Shown here piece by piece: positions 1 through 6,015 of a stretch of 12,911 nt of DNA. The notes under the pieces are model-generated. The model was not told where the DNA came from. It saw only the letters and a list, made by a program, of their open reading frames with translations, and did not search any database. Within the stretch, counting starts at the first letter, position 1, and each line of letters starts with the position of its first letter. This DNA comes from Hominenteromicrobium gallistercoris (lineage in GTDB: Bacteria; Bacillota; Clostridia; Oscillospirales; Acutalibacteraceae): positions 1 to 12,911 of the forward strand of contig DWXR01000030.1 of assembly GCA_019119145.1 (NCBI GenBank). Reading direction: 5' to 3'. Both the position numbers and the translations under genes were made by a program.

Positions 1-120
1 GAAGACGGTGAGCACGATGATCGGGATGAAGATCAGGAGAAAAAAGGAGGCGAAGAGCTTTACACGCATCGAGCAGTTTTTATAGCGGAGCGTTAAATAC
101 GAAATCGGCGACATATTCAT
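1..120 (-). CDS. Sensor histidine kinase, N-terminal fragment (YesM-like)
   Basis: Forty codons read leftward from 120 and run off the window edge. The peptide has a short polar, basic start and then a strongly hydrophobic stretch (KLFASFFLLIFIPIIVLTVF, residues 21-40), as in the first membrane helix of YesM-type kinases. The ATG at 120-118 overlaps the regulator's TGA stop (119-117), so the two genes are translationally coupled. An ATG two codons later (114-112) is better spaced from the GAGGA upstream (six bases) and may be the real start. Identity as a kinase is inferred from the position directly after an AraC-type response regulator and beside an LplABC-type importer; no kinase domain is visible here. 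Family knowledge: such kinases sense an extracellular ligand and phosphorylate the partner regulator. Confidence 0.55.
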   Translation of the reverse strand, partial: MNMSPISYLTLRYKNCSMRVKLFASFFLLIFIPIIVLTVF

Positions 121-360
121 TCCTCTTCTTCCGGCGCGGGAAGCGAAAGGCTTCCGTACTTATTCCGGTAAGCGCGCGGGCTTTCCCCGAAATACTTGGT
201 GAACAGGCGTGTAAAGTAGTTTTGGTTTGCATAGCCGAGCGCGTCGGCGATCTCGCCGAACTTCATGTTCGTTTCGCAGACGAGCCTGCGGGCCTTTTTC
301 ATCTTGGTGTCGAGAATGAACTGGTTCAGCGTGCGGCCGGTGTTCTTTTTGTAGAGGTAT
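117..360 (-). pseudogene. AraC-type response regulator (YesN-like), truncated C-terminal fragment
   Basis: About 80 codons of a C-terminal AraC/XylS helix-turn-helix domain remain. Read on the minus strand they begin YLYKKNTGRTLNQF near 359, continue through LDTKMKKARRLV and the second helix-turn-helix (FGEIADALGYANQNYFTRLF), and end KYFGESPRAYR plus an acidic tail, with a TGA at 119-117. The C terminus is complete and typical. Upstream of about 360 the similarity stops within the first helix-turn-helix and the frame meets a stop at 393-395, so the receiver domain and most of the protein are absent. The bases where it breaks are the same ones where the plus-strand permease begins. Full-length YesN-type regulators have several hundred residues. 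The gene is either genuinely deleted or cut by an assembly join. An ATG at 302 exists but would open an isolated fragment and is unlikely to be a true start. Confidence 0.8.
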
Positions 361-925
361 CGTCTATCTGCCGCACTTCCTTTCCTGGGTCGTCATCTAC
401 GGCATCTTCGTTTCGTTCCTCGGTTCGACCGGCGTGATCAACTCGATCATCACGAGCATGGGCTTTGAGCCGGTCAGCTTCCTGATGGACAGCAGCAAGT
501 TCCGCGGCATCCTCGTCATTTCGGATGCGTGGAAGGAAATCGGCTGGAGCTCGATCATTTACTTCGCGGCGATCGCGGGCCTCGACCAGGAATGCTTCGA
601 GGCGGCGGATGTGGACGGCGCGACGCGGCTGCAGAAGATCTGGTACATCACGCTGCCGAGTTTGCTGCCGACCATCGTGCTGATGCTCATCATCCGCGTC
701 GGCAACATCATGAACGCGGGCTTCGATCAGATCTTCGTCTTCTACAACCCGACCGTGTACGACGTGGCGGACATCATCGGCACATACGTCTACCGCATGG
801 GTCTCGGAAAGCTCGAGTTCAGCACAGGTACGGCCGTCGGCCTTTTCAACTCCGTAATTTCAATGATTTTGGTCCTTTCCTCGAACTTCATTGCGAGAAA
901 GGCGACCGGAAAGGGGATTTGGTAA
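359..925 (+). pseudogene. ABC transporter permease (LplB/UgpA type), N-terminally truncated
   Basis: Recognisable permease sequence starts abruptly with IVYLPHFLSWVVIYGIF (from 359) and runs to TAA at 923-925, about 188 residues. Hydrophobic membrane segments are present, along with the cytoplasmic EAA loop (ECFEAADVDGATRLQKIW followed by YITLPSLLP), which contacts the ATPase, and the usual C terminus (NFIARKATGKGIW). Family members have about 300 residues, so roughly the first 110-130, including the first membrane helix, are missing. A GTG at 434 lies in frame but has no clear ribosome-binding site and would begin mid-domain. The frame is otherwise intact. The permease should form a heterodimer with the LplC-type protein encoded just downstream. 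The missing 5' end coincides with the truncation of the minus-strand regulator. Confidence 0.85.
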
Positions 926-935
926 CGCTGTTACC
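921..935. repeat. Short perfect inverted repeat at permease gene junction
   Basis: GGTAAC and GTTACC flank a three-base spacer (GCT) and overlap the stop codon of the first permease. The six-base arms could fold in the mRNA between the two permease genes. The loop is small and no T-run follows, so it is not a terminator. It may be chance. Confidence 0.3.
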
Positions 936-947
936 GGGTGAATGCAA

Positions 948-1839
948 ATGGAAAAAGCTAAGAAGCGCAAGCGTGTATCCATATTTGATATTATCAACGT
1001 CACCGCGATGGTTCTTGTCGGCTTGATCATGCTGCTGCCGGTTCTGAATCTCGTCGCGAAGGCGTTCAGCAGCGAGGGCAACGTCATCGCCGGCAAGGTC
1101 CTGTTCTGGCCGGTCGATTTCCAGACCAGCACAATCCAGTATGTTCTGACAACTCCGGAATTCGGCACCTCCTTTATGGTCAGCGTCATCGTCACGATCT
1201 TCGGCACGCTCGGCGCGATGTTCCTCACGGTCATGGCGGCCTACCCACTTTCAAAGCCACACCTGAAAGGCAGAAAGTTCTTCCTCTACATCTTCGTGTT
1301 CATCATGCTCTTCAGCGCAGGCATGGTGCCAAACTACATCCTGTTCCGTACGCTGCACCTCACGAACACGATCTTCGCGCTGATCTTCTCCGGCATGCTC
1401 TCCTCGTTCAACCTGTTCCTGATCAAGAACTACTTCGAGACGCTGCCGGAAGTCATCGAGGAAGCGGCGCGCATCGACGGCGCCTCCAATATGCCGCACG
1501 TTCTTCAGTGTCGTGCTGCCGATGTCCACGCCGGTGCTGGCGACGGTCACGCTCTACTACGCGGTCGGCTACTGGAGCAATTACTTCGCGGGCGTCATGT
1601 ACATCACGGATGCTTCCCTGAAGCCGCTGCAGCAATATATGTTCGACCTTGTCACGCAGGCGACGAGCCTGCAGGACACGACCGGCAGCTTCAGCGACGT
1701 CAACCAGGCGATGAACGTGTCCGGCGAAAACATCCGCTCGGCGACCATCGTCGTCTCCACGATCCCGATCCTGTGCGTGTACCCGTTCCTGCAGAAGTAC
1801 TTCGTCAAGGGCATCACGATCGGCTCGGTCAAGGGTTAA
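948..1839 (+). pseudogene. ABC transporter permease (LplC/YtcP type), frameshifted
   Basis: The first frame gives MEKAKKRKRVSIFDIINV, membrane segments, a proline-serine-lysine turn (AAYPLSKPHL) and the start of the EAA loop (EEAARIDGASNM), then turns to nonsense at about 1494. The family sequence resumes one frame over as FFSVVLPMSTPVLATVTLYY and continues to the typical C terminus (LQKYFVKGITIGSVKG), with TAA at 1837-1839. Dropping one of the two Cs at 1494-1495 restores N-M-R-T-F-F-S, so a single-base insertion explains the break. The repaired protein would be about 296 residues, normal for the family. GGGTG at 936-940 fits the ATG at 948 (seven-base spacing) better than the ATG at 942. 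The gene is either a recent pseudogene or a sequencing or assembly error. Confidence 0.88.
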
Positions 1840-1852
1840 TTTCCGTATGATG

Positions 1853-1868
1853 CAATAGGCGACTATTG
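1853..1868 (+). other. Intercistronic stem-loop before the solute-binding protein gene
   Basis: CAATAG and CTATTG form a perfect six-base stem around the loop GCGA, which is of the stable GNRA kind; a flanking G-T wobble extends it by one. It lies in the 66-base gap between the LplC-type permease and the binding-protein gene and has no T-run, so it is not a terminator. In importer operons such hairpins often protect the more abundant binding-protein mRNA segment; that role here is inference. Confidence 0.4.
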
Positions 1869-1905
1869 TAAGCATAAAAATTTATTAAAGCAAAGGAGTA
1901 GAACC

Positions 1906-3504
1906 ATGAAGAAACTAATCAGTCTGCTGATGATCGCCGCAATGATCCTCTCGCTGGCAGCCTGCAGCGGCGGCACGGAAGCATCGGATTCTTCCACGTC
2001 GTCCGGCACGGAAAGCACTGCTTCCGGCGCGGAGAGCGAAGCGTCTGAAGAAGACCCGATCCTGACCGGCGAAAAGCCGGAGCTGAAAGTCCTCAGCATG
2101 TACCAGGCGTGCAATTATGAGGAGCAGCCGGCCTGGAAGATCGACGAGGAGATCACCGGCTACAAGACGAAGTGGTATGCGCTTCCGGCGGACAATGCGG
2201 ACCAGAAGCTTCTGCTGGAAATTTCCAGCGGCGCAGACTACGACGTCCTGCTCAGAATTTCCCCGAACCAGTATGCGCAGCTCTCGAAGCAGAACGCGCT
2301 GATCGACCTCTCGGGGCTTCTCGACAAGTACGGCCAGAACATCAAGAACGCGGTCAGCGATCTCGCTTGGAAGTCCGTCACAAATGAAGAGGGCGTGGTC
2401 AACGGTATGCCGCACGAGGATATGGTCGCATCGCCTGAAAGCCCGTACGGTATGCTGACCGGCGGCATCGGCGTGCGCAGCGACATGCTCGAGGAGCTCG
2501 GCATGGAGCTGCCGACGAACCTCGACGACTTTACGGCGTTCCTGCAGGCCGCGAAGGATCAGTACGACATCGCGCCGCTGACGGCGAATAAGAGCAGCCC
2601 GTTCATCTCGACCATTCTCACAGCGTTCGGTATGGGCGACGCGGAATGGTATGACATCGACGGCACGTATACGCACAGAATCAAGCACCCGCAGATCGCG
2701 GATTACCTCGGCTACCTGCAGATGCTGTACAGCGAAGGCCTGATGGACAACGACATGCCGATCAACACGGCGGATAACTCGAAGGAGAAATTCGCGAGCG
2801 GCAATGCGATCGCCTGCGCGCCGCTGATGTTCTGGGATATCCCGTCCATGGTCAACGCGCTTTCGACCAGCAACCCGGATTGCAAGATCGAGTTCGTCAC
2901 CGACCTTGCGCCCGACGCCGACACGCAGCCGCACCATTACATCATGGAAGGCGCAAAGTTTGTCACCTGCATCTCGCAGAACTCCAAGAACCCGGAGCAC
3001 GTTGTCAACTGGCTGAACATCCTCACCGAGCCGGACAACTTCCGCAGAACGTACATCGGTGAAGAGGGCGTTTCCTACGAGATCATCGACGGCGAGTACC
3101 ACCCGATTTTCGAGGGCGACGACGCGACCAACTTCAACGCGTACACGAACTCCGACAAGATGTCGGGTTTCAGCGATCCGACGCTCGCCTTCCAGATGTG
3201 GCAGGCCAGAGCCAGAAAGACGCCGGAAATGGCAGAAGCCTACGAAGCCATGAATTCCCGTGTCGACGAGTATGAGGCGTTGGTTTCGATCGAAGCGTAC
3301 GGCAAGACCTCTCCGCAGGTGCAGGAGTACATCACGGCGCTGAATCAGGCGTTCTCCGATTCCTTCCTGAAGGCGATCGTCGAGGGCACGGATCCCGATG
3401 AAGCCGTCGCAGCGATGCAGGCGGAATGGGATGCAAACGGCGGCCTCGAGGTGGAAGCGGCCATGCAGGAATTCTATGAGGCAAACAAGGACTTTGCCGG
3501 TTAA
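1906..3504 (+). CDS. Extracellular solute-binding lipoprotein (LplA-like)
   Basis: The 532-residue product is the substrate-capturing subunit of an ABC importer, anchored outside the membrane by a lipid. Residues 1-20 are a lipoprotein signal peptide (MKK, a hydrophobic core, then the lipobox L17-A-A-C20), so Cys20 should be lipidated. Residues 21-50 form a Ser/Thr/Glu-rich tether. The mature domain starts at about KPELKVLSMYQ and has the length and layout of the family 1 (LplA-like) binding proteins that partner LplB/LplC permeases. The start is fixed by AAAGGAG at 1892-1898, seven bases before the ATG. No ATPase gene is present, as is usual for this group, which relies on a shared ATPase such as MsmX encoded elsewhere. 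The ligand cannot be read from sequence; complex saccharides are the usual substrates. The reading frame is intact, unlike both permeases. Confidence 0.9.
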   Translation: MKKLISLLMIAAMILSLAACSGGTEASDSSTSSGTESTASGAESEASEEDPILTGEKPELKVLSMYQACNYEEQPAWKIDEEITGYKTKWYALPADNADQKLLLEISSGADYDVLLRISPNQYAQLSKQNALIDLSGLLDKYGQNIKNAVSDLAWKSVTNEEGVVNGMPHEDMVASPESPYGMLTGGIGVRSDMLEELGMELPTNLDDFTAFLQAAKDQYDIAPLTANKSSPFISTILTAFGMGDAEWYDIDGTYTHRIKHPQIADYLGYLQMLYSEGLMDNDMPINTADNSKEKFASGNAIACAPLMFWDIPSMVNALSTSNPDCKIEFVTDLAPDADTQPHHYIMEGAKFVTCISQNSKNPEHVVNWLNILTEPDNFRRTYIGEEGVSYEIIDGEYHPIFEGDDATNFNAYTNSDKMSGFSDPTLAFQMWQARARKTPEMAEAYEAMNSRVDEYEALVSIEAYGKTSPQVQEYITALNQAFSDSFLKAIVEGTDPDEAVAAMQAEWDANGGLEVEAAMQEFYEANKDFAG

Positions 3505-3530
3505 TCACAAGCAAATCTGAGGAAAATGAT

Positions 3531-3570
3531 TTCCGCCTTCTGCCGTCCGGCGGGAGGCGGAATCTCTTTT
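3531..3570 (+). terminator. Intrinsic terminator/attenuator after the binding-protein gene
   Basis: TTCCGCCTTCTGCC (3531-3544) pairs with GGCGGGAGGCGGAA (3549-3562) as a 14-base-pair stem with two G-T wobbles and a GTCC loop, followed by TCTCTTTT. It starts 26 bases after the binding-protein stop and ends at the ribosome-binding site of the next gene. It probably lets only part of the transcript continue into the oxidoreductase gene. Confidence 0.75.
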
Positions 3571-3587
3571 GGAAAGGATTGGATGAA

Positions 3588-4928
3588 ATGAACCATCTGC
3601 ATATGCCCGGCCGGGAGATCCCGGTGCTGGGCGAGTACGACGTCATTGTGATGGGCGGCGGCACGGCGGGCGCCTTTGCCGGCATCGCGGCATCGCGGCG
3701 CGGCAGCCGCACGCTGATCATCGAGCAGTTCGGGGCGCTGGGCGGCTCGGCGACGCTGGGCCTCGTCCTGCCGCTGATGTCGACGCATATGCCGAATTAC
3801 CGCGGCCACTGCCCGCTGAGCGCGGAGCTTGTCGAGCGGCTGCGCGCGGTCGGCGGCGTGGAGGACGACGACTACTATTTCGACACCGCGATGATGAAGG
3901 TCGTGCTGGAAGATATGGCCGTGGAAAGCGGCTGTACGCTGCTGTACTACACGGCGCTTGTGGACGTCGTGCGCGAGGGCGACACGGTGACGCATGTGAT
4001 CGTCAGCAACAAGGACGGCCTTACGGCCTATGCGGCGAAGTGCTTCGTCGACGGTACAGGCGATGCGGACCTGGCAAAAGCGGCCGGCGTGCCGTACGAG
4101 TCCGGCAACCACAACCGCGTGAACCAGCCGGTTTCGCTGCGCTTTGAGATGGCCGGCATCGACTTTGACCGGTTCCACGCGTTTATGCGCAGCCTCGGCA
4201 ACAACGCGCACAAGTATTTTGCGATGAATACGGCGGGCATGAAGGAAGTCCTGCAAAAGGCACACGACGACGGCGTGCTGACCGGGCAGGATATCTGCTA
4301 CTTCCAGGCGTTCGGCATCCCGGGCCGTCCCGATGCGATGAATTTCAACTGCCCGGAGCTCGCGACCAAGGTGGACGTGGTGGACCCGGCGTTCATGACG
4401 CAGAAGCAGATCGAGGGCAAAAAGGCCATCCTGCGGCTGCGCACGTTCCTGCGCCGGTATGTCCCGGGCTTTGAAAACGCCTATATCACGGAGATCGCGC
4501 AGCTTGTCGGCTTCCGCGAATCGCGCAGGATCGTCTCGGAATACGTGCTGACGATTCAGGACATTCTCGCCTACAGAAAGTTCCCGGACGGCATTGCCGC
4601 GAGCCACTACCCCGTGGACGTGCACGGCGAAGACGACGTCTCGCTCGGCCTGCGGTACGACGAGTCGGTTCCCAAAAACGAGCGCTACTGGGAAGTGCCT
4701 TTCCGCACGATGGTCGCCAAGGGCGTGGATAACCTGCTTGTGGCGGGTCGCTGCGCGGGCATGGACTTCCGCGCGCAGTCTGCGGCGCGCATTCAGCCGA
4801 TCTGCCGCTCGATGGGCGAGGCGGCAGGCATTGCGGCGGCGCTGGCCGTAAAGGGGGAGCGCGTCTGCTTCCGCGAGACGGACGGCGCCGAAATCCGCAG
4901 GGAAATCCGGCTGCCCGACGCATTTTAA
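3588..4928 (+). CDS. FAD-dependent oxidoreductase (FAD_oxidored family)
   Basis: This flavoprotein of about 446 residues belongs to the family typified by Pfam FAD_oxidored. An N-terminal Rossmann fold is clear: YDVIVMGGGTAGAFAG with G23, G25 and G28 as the GxGxxG dinucleotide-binding motif, and Glu46 in RTLIIEQFGALGG for the FAD ribose. The C terminus carries the matching FAD-closing segment (NLLVAGRCAGMDFRAQSAAR, then MGEAAGIAAALAV). It is cytoplasmic, with no signal peptide. The ATG at 3588 is chosen because AGGA at 3575-3578 sits nine bases upstream; a TTG at 3579 abuts that site and is unlikely. It follows the importer genes and the hairpin at 3531-3570, suggesting it oxidises or dehydrates the imported compound or a product of it, but that is inference and the substrate is unknown. 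Confidence 0.87.
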   Translation: MNHLHMPGREIPVLGEYDVIVMGGGTAGAFAGIAASRRGSRTLIIEQFGALGGSATLGLVLPLMSTHMPNYRGHCPLSAELVERLRAVGGVEDDDYYFDTAMMKVVLEDMAVESGCTLLYYTALVDVVREGDTVTHVIVSNKDGLTAYAAKCFVDGTGDADLAKAAGVPYESGNHNRVNQPVSLRFEMAGIDFDRFHAFMRSLGNNAHKYFAMNTAGMKEVLQKAHDDGVLTGQDICYFQAFGIPGRPDAMNFNCPELATKVDVVDPAFMTQKQIEGKKAILRLRTFLRRYVPGFENAYITEIAQLVGFRESRRIVSEYVLTIQDILAYRKFPDGIAASHYPVDVHGEDDVSLGLRYDESVPKNERYWEVPFRTMVAKGVDNLLVAGRCAGMDFRAQSAARIQPICRSMGEAAGIAAALAVKGERVCFRETDGAEIRREIRLPDAF

Positions 4929-4975
4929 TTGAGACGTGTTTTGCTGAAATAAATCGCTTGCTGTAAGGAGAGCGC

Positions 4976-5035
4976 ATGTCCGGCTGCGGCCGTGAACAGC
5001 ACCCCACTTGTTATTCAGTATACCATACTGTCTAA
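4976..5035 (+). CDS. Orphan mini-ORF with strong RBS (possible interrupted gene start)
   Basis: AAGGAG at 4965-4970 lies five bases before an ATG that opens 19 codons (MSGCGREQHPTCYSVYHTV) ending in TAA at 5033-5035. From codon 6 onward the ORF runs into the 61-base palindrome, which supplies the stop. The initiation signal is as good as those of real genes nearby, but no family is recognisable. It may be the start of a third gene cut off by insertion of the palindrome, a leader peptide, or chance. Confidence 0.25.
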   Translation: MSGCGREQHPTCYSVYHTV

Positions 5036-5053
5036 CAAATGGGGTGCTGTTCA
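4993..5053. mobile_element. 61-base imperfect palindrome resembling fused IS3-family terminal repeats (MITE-like)
   Basis: TGAACAGCACCCCA (4993-5006) and TGGGGTGCTGTTCA (5040-5053) are perfect 14-base inverted arms. Inside them TTGTTA/TAACAA (5008-5013, 5033-5038) and CAGTAT/ATACTG (5016-5021, 5025-5030) also pair, separated by single or double mismatches and a three-base centre. The TG...CA ends and the pattern TGAAC-GCACCCCA-GTTAGACA match, as I remember them, the terminal repeats of IS150-group IS3 elements. It looks like two such ends with the transposase deleted, or a palindromic MITE. No target-site duplication is visible (CCG on the left, TTT on the right). Alternatively it is a native hairpin: a T-rich tract follows on the plus strand (TTTTCATTTTT), so it could also terminate transcription from the oxidoreductase gene. 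Confidence 0.5.
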
Positions 5054-5109
5054 TTTTCATTTTTATCCCCTTATTTCCTTTATTTCATCAGCCTTTTCGC
5101 CAGTTACCG

Positions 5110-5160
5110 GAACAGGTCGGCAGTTTCAGTACCCGTTGGTACGCGCTGTCCGACCTGTTC
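5110..5160. repeat. Compound hairpin in intergenic region
   Basis: GAACAGGTCGG (5110-5120) and CCGACCTGTTC (5150-5160) are perfect 11-base inverted arms, extended inward by CAG/CTG past a single-base bulge. A second hairpin, GTACC-CGTT-GGTAC (5129-5142), sits at the tip. It lies between the palindrome at 4993-5053 and the 3' end of the ZIP transporter gene. No T-run follows on either strand, so it is not a standard terminator. Function unknown: structured 3' UTR of the ZIP transcript, small RNA, or element remnant. Confidence 0.5.
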
Positions 5161-5197
5161 GGCAATCATCTTAACATTGTTACTTATTGTGGTGCTC

Positions 5198-5220
5198 GAC
5201 GGCCTTAGCGCCGCCTTTTT
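5198..5220 (+). terminator. Weak terminator-like hairpin facing the ZIP gene
   Basis: CGGC (5200-5203) pairs with GCCG (5210-5213) around CTTAGC, with an outer G-C pair beyond one mismatch, followed by CC and five Ts (5216-5220). The stem is short. If real it would stop plus-strand transcription before it runs into the convergent ZIP gene. Confidence 0.3.
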
Positions 5221-5226
5221 GTACCG

Positions 5227-6015
5227 CTATCCCAGCGCGACATCGAGCAGCATCATCAGTGCGAAGCCCAGCGCTGCACCGACGGTTCCGATGTTGCTGT
5301 GCGTGCCGGACTGCGATTCCGGAATCAGCTCCTCCACGACGACGTAGATCATGGCGCCTGCGGCAAACGAGAGGATATAGGGCAGAATCGGCGTGACGAG
5401 TGCGGTCAGCAGGATGGTCGCGATCGCGCCGATCGGCTCGACAACGCCGGACGCGGCGCCGTACAGAAACGCCCTGCGCCGGGAAAGCCCGCTCGACACG
5501 AGCGGCGCGGATACAACGGCGCCCTCAGGGAAATTCTGAATGGCGATGCCGAGGGCGAGCGCCAGCGCGCTGGCTGCGGTGACGGCCGTGCTGCCTTCGA
5601 TCATGCCGGCAAGCACGACGCCGACCGCCATGCCCTCCGGAATGTTGTGCAGCGTGACTGCGAGCACCAGCATGAAGGACTTTCCGAGACCGCACGGCTT
5701 GCCCTCCGGGCAGTCGGAATTGAGGTGCAGATGGGGGATGACGGTGTCGAGCAGCAGCAGAAAACCGATGCCGAGCAGGAAGCCGACCACAGCCGGCAGC
5801 CATGCGATGCCGCCGGACGATTCCTCCATTTCAATCGCGGGAATCAAAAGCGACCAAACCGACGCCGCGATCATTACGCCCGCCGCAAAGCCGAGCAGGG
5901 CTTTCTGCAGGCGGTCGCTCATGGCGCCCTTGAGGAAGAAAACCGTCGCCGCGCCGAGCAGCGTCCCAAGCAAGGGGAGCGCGATGCAGATCAGCACCTT
6001 GATGGTCGTGTTCAT
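5227..6015 (-). CDS. ZIP family divalent metal transporter (ZupT/GufA-like)
   Basis: The 262-residue inner-membrane protein takes up divalent metals, typically zinc and sometimes iron or manganese. It has about eight hydrophobic segments and the paired ZIP metal-site helices: HNIPEG at residues 123-128 (in TLHNIPEGMAVGVVLAG) and QNFPEG at 160-165 (in IQNFPEGAVVSAPL). EELIPES near 228-234 and SGVVEPIGA at 189-197 are also typical. A His/Cys-bearing loop (HLHLNSDCPEGKPC, residues 95-108) between helices may bind metal. The length is normal. Its ATG overlaps the stop of the upstream C-S lyase gene by four bases (ATGA), so the two are translationally coupled at the end of a minus-strand gene run. 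No metal-regulator box was recognised. Confidence 0.93.
   Translation of the reverse strand: MNTTIKVLICIALPLLGTLLGAATVFFLKGAMSDRLQKALLGFAAGVMIAASVWSLLIPAIEMEESSGGIAWLPAVVGFLLGIGFLLLLDTVIPHLHLNSDCPEGKPCGLGKSFMLVLAVTLHNIPEGMAVGVVLAGMIEGSTAVTAASALALALGIAIQNFPEGAVVSAPLVSSGLSRRRAFLYGAASGVVEPIGAIATILLTALVTPILPYILSFAAGAMIYVVVEELIPESQSGTHSNIGTVGAALGFALMMLLDVALG

Noticed and set aside
3501..5060. Minus-strand open frame of 519 codons opposite the oxidoreductase gene, with an AAGGGG-like site before its ATG.
   Set aside because: Its product is rich in His, Arg and Ala without recognisable domains, and it mirrors the GC-rich third-codon bias of the clear oxidoreductase gene. The apparent start lies in the palindrome.
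5110..5160. LexA or Fur-type operator in the GAACAG...CTGTTC arms.
   Set aside because: The half-sites are tens of bases apart and do not fit the spacing of GAAC-N4-GTTC or other operators known to me.
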